64,000 nucleotides of DNA from Pseudo-nitzschia pungens (taxonomy: Eukaryota > Bacillariophyta > Bacillariophyceae > Bacillariales > Bacillariaceae): NCBI GenBank assembly GCA_037355855.1, contig CM074760.1, forward strand, positions 5,882,501 to 5,946,500, given 5' to 3'. Position numbers and translations under genes: made by a program. The first letter of the stretch is position 1, and each line of letters starts with the position of its first letter. Shown piece by piece: positions 33,327-44,100 of the stretch. The notes under the pieces are model-generated. The model worked only from the letters and a program-made list of their open reading frames with translations. It did not search any database and was not told the DNA's origin.

Positions 33327-34697
33327 TCACTTCTTCTCCTTTTTTTTCTTCTTTTCTTTTCTGCTTTTCAGTTTCTTTGCCTTTTTGACGAGTGATCTCG
33401 CCTTCTTGATTGCATCAGAATTCATCGATTCATCAGCCGTGCTCTCCAATTTACGCTTTTGTGTCGATTGTTTGTCGACTGATTCTTTCTTTTTTTCCAT
33501 TTCTCGTAATTCTTGATTTTCGGCCTCCTCAATCTGACTCTCAGGTGTTTTGCACCAAGCAGCCAGACATGTGATACGTGCACCGGTGCCTAATCGAACG
33601 CTCTCGACTATGTCAACAGCCAATTCCATGTCATCGTCGTCGCCATTTTCGTCGTCTTCACTGTCGTCACTGTCTGGACGAGAATTTTCGTCATCATCTT
33701 GCGGCTCTGACATCATCATGTTTACAGCACCTTGCAAATTCATAAGACTCACGACCCCTGCACTGTTCGCAGTGACAACATAGTAGTCACGAACGCTCTG
33801 CAAACATTTAAAGCGCTCTTCTCTCGCCAGATGCGAATCAACTGGCTCGATGGCCATGATGGCTTTGCGACTTTCCTCTTCATTATCTTCCACAGCAAGA
33901 ACAGGCAACGAGCCATCGTTGCATGCTGCTACTACGAAAAGACCTTCGGGTCCAGACATTAGCGCTACCTGATTGACTCGGCTTGGCATTTCAACATCCA
34001 ACAATGCTTTCCCAGTAGCAACCTCTCTAACGGTGACATGGGAGCCATGAGAAAGCGCATAAAAATCACCTTCTTTCGACCATATGACACTAGTGATAGG
34101 ATCGTATCGAGCATGTCCTCCACGAGTCGAGGATGGAGCAATTTTGTTCACAAATGACAGTCGGCCCTTCGTCAAGTCCCACAATTTGATTTTGCCATCG
34201 TTTACACCGCCACTCAAGGCCAACTTTCCTGTAGGATGGACTGCAACGCAACCTATACCCCCATCATGACCTGCCAAGACATGTTGAATCGACCAGTCGC
34301 GCTTTTTGTATATACAGATCTTGCCATCACTGGAAAATCCAACGATGCAGTGCGTCGAATGGCCCGTTGGAGGAGCAAACGCGCTGCAAATAGGAGTTCC
34401 GAATCTAGAAGGCGTCCTAACCTCTCCCGACGATGTCTGTCTCTTGCTCCAATCGTGTGTTTTCAGACTTTCGTCGTATCCACAGGACAGTAATGCGCCA
34501 GGTTCGTTCTTGTTTGGATTTCCCGCTATGCACAAACTTCGAATCGAACCATCATGGACTGCAGTGGCAAAGCTGAGAGTAAGAGGAGGAGCCTCTCTCG
34601 TGCTATCTTCGCTTTTCTCACCGAATTCCCAGCCAGCCAAAACTCCATCGTAAGTCCCAGCTGCAATCACCAGACCCGATGAGTAGATAGATGTCAT
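33327..34697 (-). CDS. PAK1IP1: PAK1IP1/MAK11-like WD40 ribosome-biogenesis protein
   Basis: 456 aa, single exon. WD-type repeats begin at the N-terminus (GLVIAAGTYDGVLAGWEF). They include GALLSCGYDESLKTHDW, DGKICIYKKRDWSIQHVL and the signature stretch HPTGKLALSGGVNDGKIKLWD followed by KGRLSFVNKI, which resembles PAK1IP1/MAK11. An acidic segment near residue 340-355 (DSDDSEDDENGDDDD) and a Lys-rich tail ending KKKKKEKK suit a nucleolar protein. In yeast and animals the family acts in 60S subunit maturation. It is divergent from the GT64-like gene (607-bp spacer) and convergent with the PPR gene. Confidence 0.8.
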   Translation of the reverse strand: MTSIYSSGLVIAAGTYDGVLAGWEFGEKSEDSTREAPPLTLSFATAVHDGSIRSLCIAGNPNKNEPGALLSCGYDESLKTHDWSKRQTSSGEVRTPSRFGTPICSAFAPPTGHSTHCIVGFSSDGKICIYKKRDWSIQHVLAGHDGGIGCVAVHPTGKLALSGGVNDGKIKLWDLTKGRLSFVNKIAPSSTRGGHARYDPITSVIWSKEGDFYALSHGSHVTVREVATGKALLDVEMPSRVNQVALMSGPEGLFVVAACNDGSLPVLAVEDNEEESRKAIMAIEPVDSHLAREERFKCLQSVRDYYVVTANSAGVVSLMNLQGAVNMMMSEPQDDDENSRPDSDDSEDDENGDDDDMELAVDIVESVRLGTGARITCLAAWCKTPESQIEEAENQELREMEKKKESVDKQSTQKRKLESTADESMNSDAIKKARSLVKKAKKLKSRKEKKKKKEKK

Positions 34698-35304
34698 TCT
34701 TTATAATTCTTGACGTATTCGGTTTCTATTACAATTATCGGTGTCGGGACTAACGGTAGAGATTCAATTGTACATTCCCGGCAACGATTGATATGATTCT
34801 CCCATAAATCGAAGATCGACTGTTTTCCTTCTTGTTGAGTTTCGACTCGTCGAGACGATCATTTTTTATGAAGTATCGCTTCTATCACTGTTATTTTCCT
34901 ACTTTTTGCTTCTTTGATGTGATTGTTGTGATGATTGGTTGCAACTGAATCCTGCATCGGGAAAAGTCGAATGAGTCATTCGTAGTGGTCAAAGTAAGTC
35001 GTGTACGCGATGGCTCTCTCCCGTTTTTCAAAATTTGGAACGAAAGTTCACTTTCATTTTTGGCTCGTACAATCGTCTTGGTCATTCCTCGTAGTGAAGT
35101 TACTGTGAGTAATTCCTGGTAACCTTACGGCCGCTAAGCCTTACTCGTATGTGGACGGTAGACAGATACGAGAATTCCGTTAGCCTGTCGAAGAGGAGTG
35201 ATTACAAGTTATTAGGGTCAAACACTATTGCTCCATACCGTTGTATTGGTTGAAGACCGAAGGTAGAATCAATAACCGACAAGATCGATCGGAACAGGAA
35301 CTCC
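34698..35304. promoter_or_regulatory. divergent promoter spacer
   Basis: This spacer lies between PAK1IP1 (-) and the GT64-like gene (+). GGTAACCTTAC is at 35118-35128, with ccttactcgta close by. No coding frame is convincing. Confidence 0.4.
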
Positions 35305-36629
35305 ATGGGAATGACGACGTTTCGAAATAGAGGCTCAACACCAGAGCATTGGTCGAATAACTCTACGAACAAAGCAAAGAACGATGAAATCATGTTACCG
35401 GATTTCATCGTCAAGAGATGGGGAAAACGGCGGTATATGATGTATCTTTTCACGTTAATAGTCGCTGTAGCTTACACCTTGTGGGCAACGTCAGCAGCTT
35501 TGATCAAAGTCCCGTCATCGGCGAGTCTTCCCCTGTCGATATTAGGGGAGAACCCGTCGGCGACATCGAGAACGACGATAGATGTCACACCGAGCCTCAA
35601 GACAGGGCACATGACGACATCGTCTTTGCGGGGCACATCGATTAGTCATTCAATCCCGCTCCCGCTCCCAAAGGAAAAGGTGTCGGTCGTACTTATGAAC
35701 TTTTCACGACCGCGAATGATAAGGGAGAGTAGTATGATGCGCGTGAGTTTATATAATCAACATTCCTAAAGATCTCCTGAAAGTTTCGCTGAAAAGTGCT
35801 AACAAATATTCCGTCTGGTTTCTTCTGTCATTCCTCTGTTCATTCCTCGCTTTGCGTCACAATTTTTCAGACTCTGCTTGAGCATCCCAATATCGATGAG
35901 GTTCTTCTTCTCCATGCGAATCCCAAAACTGCCTTTGAGTTTGTCCATTCAAAAGTAAAGAACATCGATGCTATACAACACAACAACGAAATGGGCTTGA
36001 GCCTTCGGTTTTATTTTTGTCAAATTGCCCGAAACAATTGGGTATTGCATTTGGACGATGACATGGAGTTTACAACAGAAGCCCTCAATGAACTCATCAT
36101 TGAATACGGGCGTAATCCAAAACGCATCGTTGGCAGATTTGGTCGAGATTTCAGTCCGGGCAATTCCTTCAATGGATACAATTCCAAGAACAGCCATAAG
36201 AATACCGAGGTCGTCCTCACAAAATTAATGTTGATGGAACGGGATACCTGTAGTGCCTTCTTCGACTATGCTCATTTGGTATGGAATGATGTAGTTCTTC
36301 ACAACGGAGACGGCCCTCTCTGGAATGGCGAGGATATATTCATGTCTCTGGTGGCGAATCATGTTTACGAAGAAAGCAAAGATGGTACATCCCAGTTGAA
36401 CAATTATGCCATGGACTGGTTGGATGTATGGTCGGCAGATGAGTCGCTGAAGGATTACGGCAATGGTAAGTTGGATATTTCGGGAGGGATGGAAGGCTAT
36501 CGATTTTGGAGCTGGCGTTGGTGGCAGTCATTGTTAAGAAGGAATAGACACTATTCATATCGGGGGCACCTTTGGCAGGTTGCAAAAAATCGGCTGAAAG
36601 CGTTGCCGTTGGATAGACATAAAGCGTAG
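35305..36629 (+). CDS. GT64/exostosin-like glycosyltransferase, type II membrane
   Basis: Exons 35305-35742 and 35871-36629, phase 0, 398 aa. A single TM near residues 43-66 (YMMYLFTLIVAVAYTLW) follows a short basic cytosolic tail, which gives Golgi/ER type II topology. The catalytic part starts VSVVLMNFSRPRM and, across the splice, continues TLLEHPNIDEVLLLHAN. The metal/sugar-nucleotide motif is LHLDDDMEF. Further conserved-looking text includes KLMLMERDTCSAFF and WNGEDIFMSLVANHVY, both typical of the C-terminal exostosin (GT64) fold. The likely reaction is hexosamine transfer from a UDP-sugar to a glycan or lipid; donor and acceptor are inferred only from the family. Confidence 0.75.
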
Positions 36630-36784
36630 CAGTGATTTCGTCCGTGTCACAAACGGAGGCGATGCGCAGTTTCTTCTCGAGATTTAAATCTTTTTAAATT
36701 CGACGTGTTTGATATAGGTTACTGCCTTCCATCACGTTCAAAGGATTGATTGTATCAGTACTATGCATGGTGCAAACAATATTC

Positions 36785-37390
36785 CTAAAATGTTTTACGC
36801 TGCGGTCGCTTTTTGCAATAGACTCGACCAGTCTCCGAATCCACTGTAATTATGAATGCTTCGGCGTTTTTCATTTGATTTGCGGTTGCCGTTTTCGCGA
36901 GACCACTGACGAAGCCGGCGAGACCAGTTCGTTTCAGTGGAGGTCCATAAAATCCAGACTTCATCGCAAAAGTCGTAGCACAGGTTGGGCATGCCACTCG
37001 CGGCAAGTCGTCAAATCCAGGATCGTCAACGATCAAATCTCCCTTCCACAGGTCGAACCCACACCGAGGGCAATCTCCTTGCACGGCATAGAATTCACCG
37101 CCAACATTGGCGCAAGCCATGACCTTTTTGTCACCGAATTCCCATCCCTTGATCATTCCATCCGGAGGTAGAGTCACGCCTGTTATTTCTTGCCCTTTTC
37201 CATCATTCATAGCCGCAGCAGGATCTTGATTCTTTCCTCTTTTCCTCGATTGACCATCATTGCCGCTCAAGGCTCGTTTAAGATCTCCCTTTCCTCGTCG
37301 CCCCATCAGTACGAACGAAAAACCATCGACACCGTAGCTACTAGATCCTAGCAGCAGGTAAAGTAGGAAGGAATACGCTAGGAAATTCAT
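36785..37390 (-). CDS. plastid-targeted Rieske-like domain protein (PSB33-like)
   Basis: 201 aa. The N-terminus MNFLAYSFLLYLLLGSSSYG is a signal peptide, followed by VDGFSF with Phe at the import motif position. The domain from about residue 70 reads as a Rieske-type fold: GKGQEITGVTLPP, VMACANVGGEFYAVQGDCPRC, then VACPTCATTFAMKSGFYG. A true Rieske centre uses CxH pairs; here the pairs are CPRC and CPTC, so a 2Fe-2S Rieske cluster is unlikely and zinc or no metal is possible. Plant PSB33 is a thylakoid protein with a Rieske-like fold lacking cluster ligands, and I infer a similar role with moderate confidence. The gene is divergent from COQ5. Confidence 0.65.
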   Translation of the reverse strand: MNFLAYSFLLYLLLGSSSYGVDGFSFVLMGRRGKGDLKRALSGNDGQSRKRGKNQDPAAAMNDGKGQEITGVTLPPDGMIKGWEFGDKKVMACANVGGEFYAVQGDCPRCGFDLWKGDLIVDDPGFDDLPRVACPTCATTFAMKSGFYGPPLKRTGLAGFVSGLAKTATANQMKNAEAFIITVDSETGRVYCKKRPQRKTF

Positions 37391-38204
37391 TGTTGTTTAG
37401 CGTTACTGCTATATTCCTGTTATTTTCAAAAGTTACACGATGCTTTGCGCTAATAGTGCCTACTTTTTTGAACTCTTTTCTTGTTGATGAGAGTCAGGTT
37501 ACGGTAACCTTACGTGTAGAGAGGATTCTACCTGAGAGTTTGTTGAACTCTCTTGACGCATACGAGTAATAACCACTCAGGAACCACGACACACCACGAC
37601 AGAGATCAATCTTCAGATTTGCGATGTTTGTATGATGTCATATCATCGACTGTCAATCATGGATAAGTAAGATTACGAAGTTCCAGTAATCTTACTGTAT
37701 GGCTGTATGGAACATTAAACCTTACCGTACGGTACAGGTAACCTCAATGTATTTTAACTCGTTAACAAAAATAAAGTAAGACTTACTCGTACGTGCTATG
37801 TACGTTTATCGTACGTCGTACGCATTCTCCCCTCGTGCGTATTCCTACCTACTTGTTGATCGTATTGAATACGGTACGTATGTACTATCCCAAGGAAACA
37901 AAGTAAGGTACAATGAAGTAGTCGGATGGGTCAAATTAATGTGTCCACCGAAACCACAACAACTAAGGTTAAGAACTTACTCGTAACCTTACTTTTTTCT
38001 TTGTACGGTAACTGATGAACATCCCGCCATGACCTGAAATCGACTCATCAGCTCAAAACTCACGAATATGGAGTTAAGGTTACGAAGTAATTTGAACTTG
38101 TAGCAAGAAGCATTGGTTAAACCGTAAGGTTACTGCATTGTAGATTCGCCTGCAATTTCATTTCGACCCATCGAAAACCAAAAGCATTGCAACCAGTCGC
38201 AATC
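37391..38204. promoter_or_regulatory. divergent promoter spacer, densest in recurring words
   Basis: 814 bp between the Rieske-like gene (-) and COQ5 (+). The palindromic stretch at 37496-37513 joins GGTTAC and GGTAACCTTAC. More copies are GTAACCTTAC at 37983-37992, TTAAGGTTAC at 38074-38083 and GTAAGGTTAC at 38124-38133. Paired GTAAGATTAC/GTAATCTTAC lie near 37667-37690, together with accgtacggtac. No coding frame is supported. Confidence 0.45.
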
Positions 38205-39718
38205 ATGAACGCTATCGCATCTCGCTGTACAGCCGGCACTAGAAGAGTATTTCGGCGCCTGAGCGACAACTCATGCCTTCGACATGTGTCAACCAATCCG
38301 AATCACCTTGAACCAAGTGGGGGCGGTGACAGTGAAGATCAAAGAACCAAAAGCGCAAAGAGTACCCCATACATTCAGGGTTCTGAAACCCACTTTGGAT
38401 TCGAATCCGTTGGAATTCATGAAAAGGAAGGCCGTGTAAAGGAAGTTTTTGAGAGCGTTGCTGATTCCTACGATGTCATGAATGATTTCATGAGTGGAGG
38501 ATTGCATCGGTATTGGAAGGACCAACTTCTCGATATGTCTGCCGTGGCCTCCATGGCCCATATTATCAGGAAGCAACAACCAAACTTACAGGTCTCGGGA
38601 AGCATTACTGAGGAGGAAGAAACAAATCCTGCATTGCGCATCCTCGACGTTGCTGGAGGGACTGGGGATGTATCGTTTCGATTCTTGGAAGCAGCAGGAT
38701 GTCCGGAGCGCGCTCGCTCGTCTGGTGTAGACCCAATAAGCGTGACTGTGTGCGACATAAACACTGAAATGCTGAGAGTCGGAGAAGCGCGAGCGAGAAA
38801 GAAATATGGTTCATCTTTGATCGAGGACTCAAAGGCGTTGTCATTTACACAAGGGAATGCCCAAGACTTGCACAACTTTGAAGACAATACATTTGACCTA
38901 TACACCATTGCCTTTGGTTTGCGCAACGTCACAGATGTGGTAAGTTGCACATTTTTTGACCGAATCTGAACATTGAATCAAATGAAACATATGAATAGCA
39001 GCTCTGGGATACATCTCGAAATTCCAAGTCTCTGGACACAGGTGACTATCTGTCCACGAAGTTTCTACTTGACGCTGATCTCTGGGATCGTCCAAAACAG
39101 CGTCCACAATGCCGGTTTTCTCTGACTTTTGTGCGTAGATACGGGCCAATACTCAAAAGCATTGCACTCGGCCGCCTAGAAATAAAACACAGGTCGTTCA
39201 CAGAACGCTATTCGAATTGTTCCAGAGTCCGAAAAAGAGCCTAAAAGCTCTTGAACTGTTTTGGGAAACAAACGAAACAAGCCCGATGCAACAAGTTGGC
39301 GGAGCTTGCCCTGATCACTTGCACCTATTACAGTGGTTTAATTCTCAACATTTGGACTCACTTGTGTCGTTCCTTCGTCCACTTCATAACGATAATATTT
39401 CAGGATAAGGGTCTTGCAGAGGCTTATCGTGTGCTGAAGCCAGGGGGTCGATTCATGTGTTTGGAGTTTTCGCAAGTAGCTGATCCATTCCTGCGACAGC
39501 TTTACGACACCTATTCCTTTGCAGTGATTCCTGAAATGGGTGAATTGGTCGCTAATGATCGCGCTTCGTACCAATATCTGGTGGAAAGCATCCGAAAATT
39601 TTCTAATCAGGAAGAACTCCTGACAAGGATGGACAATGTTGGCTTTCATTTAACAAAATATACGAACATGACGGGCGGAATAGTTGCAATACACGAAGGC
39701 TGGAAAGCGATTGAATAA
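38205..39718 (+). CDS. COQ5: COQ5 2-polyprenyl-6-methoxy-1,4-benzoquinol methyltransferase
   Basis: Exons 38205-38939 and 39404-39718, phase 0, 349 aa. The protein C-methylates the ubiquinone ring in the mitochondrion. It starts [20 protein letters not shown], an Arg-rich presequence. Family signatures are [29 protein letters not shown] motif [31 protein letters not shown], and [11 protein letters not shown] joined over the intron to [17 protein letters not shown]. The carboxyl part has [17 protein letters not shown] and [12 protein letters not shown]. Upstream in frame there is only a TTG. The 464-bp intron is the longest in the window and contains no supported gene. Confidence 0.96.
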
Positions 39719-40081
39719 GCAATTAGTTAGTGCAACTAGCTGCATTGAATATGCTACGCTATTGTAAAATAAGGAGCTTATTGTTTCTCTGAAACAATAG
39801 AGAGTGAATGTCTCTAGTTATCAAAATTCGGGTTACAAATAATGTATGTTTTGAGTGTTGAAGATGGAATTCACTGTCAATCTTCGTTGTATTCTAGTTC
39901 TAGTTCACGTAGTGGTTGACAGATAGAACAATAGATCGATTTCGTAAGTTATGACTGATTGTAAAATATAATGTAAAGAAGCACCATGAAAATCATATTC
40001 GACTAGAGAAACCTTTCGAATGTTTCGTCGCGAAAGGTCAGTTTGACTCAAGCCCGTGGAACTATGCATCAAGTCTCGCAT
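39719..40081. other. convergent 3' spacer
   Basis: 363 bp, AT-rich, between COQ5 and the acidic hypothetical. No ORF seen. Confidence 0.35.
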
Positions 40082-40528
40082 CTACTTTCCCATTGGCACC
40101 TCAACACCACAGCAAGCGACTTGCCACGGATATTCCTCATCCTGTGCATCATTCTCATCCACAGGAAAGCTCTCATTGCTCTCATGTCCCTCATTTGTTG
40201 GGGATGGCTCTTCCTCGGTTTTCAACGTCTCTTCCGATGAGGAAGTGGGTTCCTTCGCTTCGGGGCCCCCGACTTCTTCTGGTTCCTTTACAACATTGTT
40301 CTCGCCACTACTGGCAGAGACCGGAACAGATATTTCTGGAGTCGGTTTTAGTCCTTCTTTCTCCTTCTCAACTGCGTCTGACGCTTCATCGATGTCGTTC
40401 TTCTTCTCATCTTCTTCAGTGGTTTGTTTTGGGTCCACTTGGCTGGAATTCAGCACCACATCCTCACTTCCCTTTCCTTTTTTGCCCGGAAGGCAGCTAC
40501 CAAAAATCTTGAAGAACCTGTCATTCAT
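40082..40528 (-). CDS. acidic low-complexity hypothetical protein
   Basis: 148 aa from ATG to TAG. After a short basic start (RFFKIFGSCLPGKKGKG) the sequence is Glu/Asp/Ser/Pro-rich, and it ends YPWQVACCGVEVPMGK. I recognise no domain. The plus-strand frame through this region is longer (to 41000), but it opens with GTG and reads as Ser-rich antisense text, so I prefer the minus strand. It lies divergent to ATM. Confidence 0.45.
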   Translation of the reverse strand: MNDRFFKIFGSCLPGKKGKGSEDVVLNSSQVDPKQTTEEDEKKNDIDEASDAVEKEKEGLKPTPEISVPVSASSGENNVVKEPEEVGGPEAKEPTSSSEETLKTEEEPSPTNEGHESNESFPVDENDAQDEEYPWQVACCGVEVPMGK

Positions 40529-41150
40529 AACACGGCATAGGAAGCAAATGTCGAATCCGGGTCAATCAGTATCGGCAGCAAATAATCCAAACGGAAAGTA
40601 CAACAATTTAGTCGATAGCAGCCTCGTAAGAACTTACATGGTGTCTCGCTATGGTAATTTGGTCGGTCGGAATTTGGGTGTTTCGTCGAATTATGAACTT
40701 GCTGATGTCGATGTTGATATTCTCGATGATTGCAATGAAATGACAAAAATCGCAATAAAATTTGAAGTAGCGTTGATTGAGACTCCACCCATCTGTTGTC
40801 AACGGTTTCGGCTCTCTACGTGTGTTATCTGGAAAAATAATGATTCATTCCTTTTCTTATTTCTTCTGAATTTTGAGGTTTTATTCCGCGTAGCTCGGCC
40901 CTCCTTTAATTTGATTCGATCGAATCGACGAATGAACGATAACCTGAACGTACATACAGTTGTTGATTCATTCATTCATGACTCAAACGAAAGTGATTGA
41001 CGATGTGTTCTGAGTGCTGAGCATCATCTCAAAATCAATCTTTTTCGAATCAAGGGAATCTACGATCTACGATACGACCACTTTTTAGTTTCGGACAGGC
41101 CTGAATGCAGCAGTGCACCGTGTCAGGCCGATGAACCAAGAAGAAATAGC
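40529..41150. promoter_or_regulatory. divergent spacer upstream of ATM
   Basis: 622 bp. The palindrome GTAAGAACTTAC near 40626 is a variant of the recurring promoter-side words. No convincing gene. Confidence 0.35.
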
Positions 41151-44100
41151 ATGACAGGCCAATCTCTAGAGTATGATAATATTACGTCTCTCACGGTGCA
41201 GCTGACAAATAGCAACCTGACTATTCCAAAGCGACGAGTCGCAGCGCTTGATTTGGAGAAAAGGCTATCAAACTATGAGATCCGGAAGAAACTTGCTTCC
41301 GAGATTTCGCCTGGAAAGGGTATTGACAATTTATCTCTTGCCGCTCGGCGGTGTCGTGCCTTGAGTATCTTGTGGTCAAATGCCCTTAGTCGATGCATAC
41401 ACATGACAAAAGAAATATTGAACCAATCTAAAGCAAAATGCACCCTAGAGGATATACGACTACCTGACAAGATTTTGCGAGCAGCTTCGCAACCCGATGA
41501 TTCGTTTGATTCTAATGGCATTGGCATTCCAAAGTTGTCGAGAAAGTCAGTCAGAAGTGCGTTGAAATATTGTCTTGAAGTACTGGAGAACGAAGAGAAA
41601 ATTCCGGAGGGAGGAGAGCAAAAAATGATAGATATGCTAGGGTTTCTTTGCTCGAAGGACGAATACATGGGATGCTTCAAATATAATATCGACTTTCAGA
41701 AAACGTTATCGGAGATTTTTCACCATATGGGCAAGCATATGGACTGCCACCAAAATGATTCGTGTGGAATCATAATTTTCGAGTCAGCCACCAAAGCTTT
41801 TTGCAACTTCTTTGGGACATGCAGTCGATTGGGTATTGAAGTTCATGTTTTCCTCTCCGATAGTTTGGAAATTGTCTCGGACTGGTGCAAGCTCAGCACG
41901 GAGAAGAGAAGTTTTGGCCTTTCATCAAATAGCCACCAGAATCTGTTCAACGCTTTGGCAAGCATGCTTCACTCTCATCCCGCGGATTCTATCGGTCCTA
42001 TGAGGCGATATGGACGACATGTTTTGCGTTGCTGCAAAAAGGGATACCCCAAAGCCCATGGGCTTCACAAAGAGGCCTTGAATCGATACCTTCTATCTCA
42101 TGTGTAAGTGAGTTCTTGTGATACTTGTCCACATATTGTTGACGAGTTTGTCATTGGTGAGCTCGAGTCGTATAGTTTCGAAGTGAATCAATTCTCACGA
42201 CAACAATTTTTGGTTCCGATTTTTCCTCATTGAAATTTTTGGCAGGTTCGTAGCTCAGGTAGCTGGCAGGATTCAAGGTCGCCTTGACGGAGACCTTGGA
42301 GATCTTGGATCTGCGACACTCACAGAAAGACATATATTGGAATTGCTGGATTTATGCATCGAAGACATCGTCAAGGGCTTCGACAATGATAAGAACAAAG
42401 CCGCGGTGAGTAGAATAAGACGGCAAAAGGTTTCTAACCGCGGAATTTGGCACCCTGTAGAAGATCGCCAACAGCTCCAGTTGGAATTGGTAGCGAGGCT
42501 GTTAGCATGTGCACAACGCGTTTATATCGCACGGGAGGGTTGGGATGCTCTGGAGAATCCTGACGACATGCTAGAGGCTTTTTTAAAGGTGCCTGGTCCA
42601 GACAAAGATGAAGAATGGATATACTCCGAATCATGCGAGATTCCAGAAATTTCGATTGATACCATTGCTAAGAGCCCATGGATAAATCTAGTCTTACGGA
42701 AGGTAGTATCGTCAAAGCATCGCATTTCATCTCATGATCAAAAGGGCTTTCAAACAAACGAAGCTCCACCGTCTGTGGTCTCTTCTATCAGAACTTCTTC
42801 AAGTCCACTTCTGTCATTTCTGATCAAGCAAAACAAAGTGAATGAATCACCAATACCATATTTAGCCATAATTGGGGCTTGCATCGAATTATTTCCAGCA
42901 GGAGAATGCTGGTCATCAAGTGCTACTGGAAATTGGCATCGTTTTCTCCCAAGAGAGGCTAAAGACGAAGTACTATGGTGTCATGGATCGAGCGTTTCCG
43001 ACCTAGTGTCCCTAGTTTCGGTTCTATCAGAATTGCTCGAAGACCACGGACAACCAGAGAGCGACCCCTATATTCAATACTGGATATTGTTGACATTGAC
43101 AAGATTGACAGAAACTACAGCTATGATGCGTTTTCTCACGAAAAACGATCCAAGTCACATACTACCGCTGGTCATGGAGTGGAGAACGATATGGAAAACA
43201 CTTCTAAGACCTGATCTCCGTTATATTTCATCTGCAAACTTCTTAGGGGAGAATTCCATCGGTGAAATTTTTGTCATCCTTCTGACAGAAGTAATTGCAC
43301 GAAAGTGCACAGAGACTTCTCGTATGGTTGCCCAGCTGACTGAAAGCAGAGAATCATTTGTTTACGAGCACCAGAAGATGATTTGGGGATTCCTTCTGGC
43401 CAATCCTACTACTTTTCAGATGATTGGATCCAGAGCTCAATTTGAATTGATTTCGACTATATCGAAATTCGCTGGTATTGCTGACGAGCAAGATGGTGGG
43501 GCCGAGAGGTCTCTACGTCGTCACCTTTTTCGTGTTTCACTTCATTCTATCACGGAGGTTCTCACGAAACAAACAGAAACAGCTTTGCAATATTCTTGCA
43601 AACATGAACTGGTGAGAGCCATTGCATCATGTATCGTTTGCCTGGTCACGGGAAATGATCCATCGTTGTCACGGTTGTCAGCAACTGATGAACGTTTCTT
43701 CCTAACAGCGTCGGGTGACGAACCCTTCTCTCTACAGAGGGATAATGAAACAAAACTACAGAAGGATCAAAAAAGTTGTCTCGAGGTTTGCTTAAGTATC
43801 CTTTGGGGGAAAAACGATATCGAAAGGCAAGATCCAAATCCCTCACTCTATGCATTCTATGGTTCAGAGTTTGATTCCCCACGTCTGGTGGCAAGAAGAG
43901 TACGCGATAACATGAAGGAAGAAGAAGCAATGTATGGAAAATATACAGTCGACTTTGTTTCAGAAAGTCATGCAGAAGATCTACGAACAAATGGTTTACA
44001 ATTCTTGGATGAAGGAATTCCCTGCAATTTGAAAATGCCAGAACTTTCCGTCGCATGCTCCAGCAGTACAAATTTAAGAAGATCCCAGACTGGAGTGATC

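Noticed and set aside
40056..41000. 314-codon plus-strand frame upstream of ATM
   Set aside because: It opens with GTG, its first half is Ser-rich antisense of an acidic protein and its second half has no protein-like pattern.
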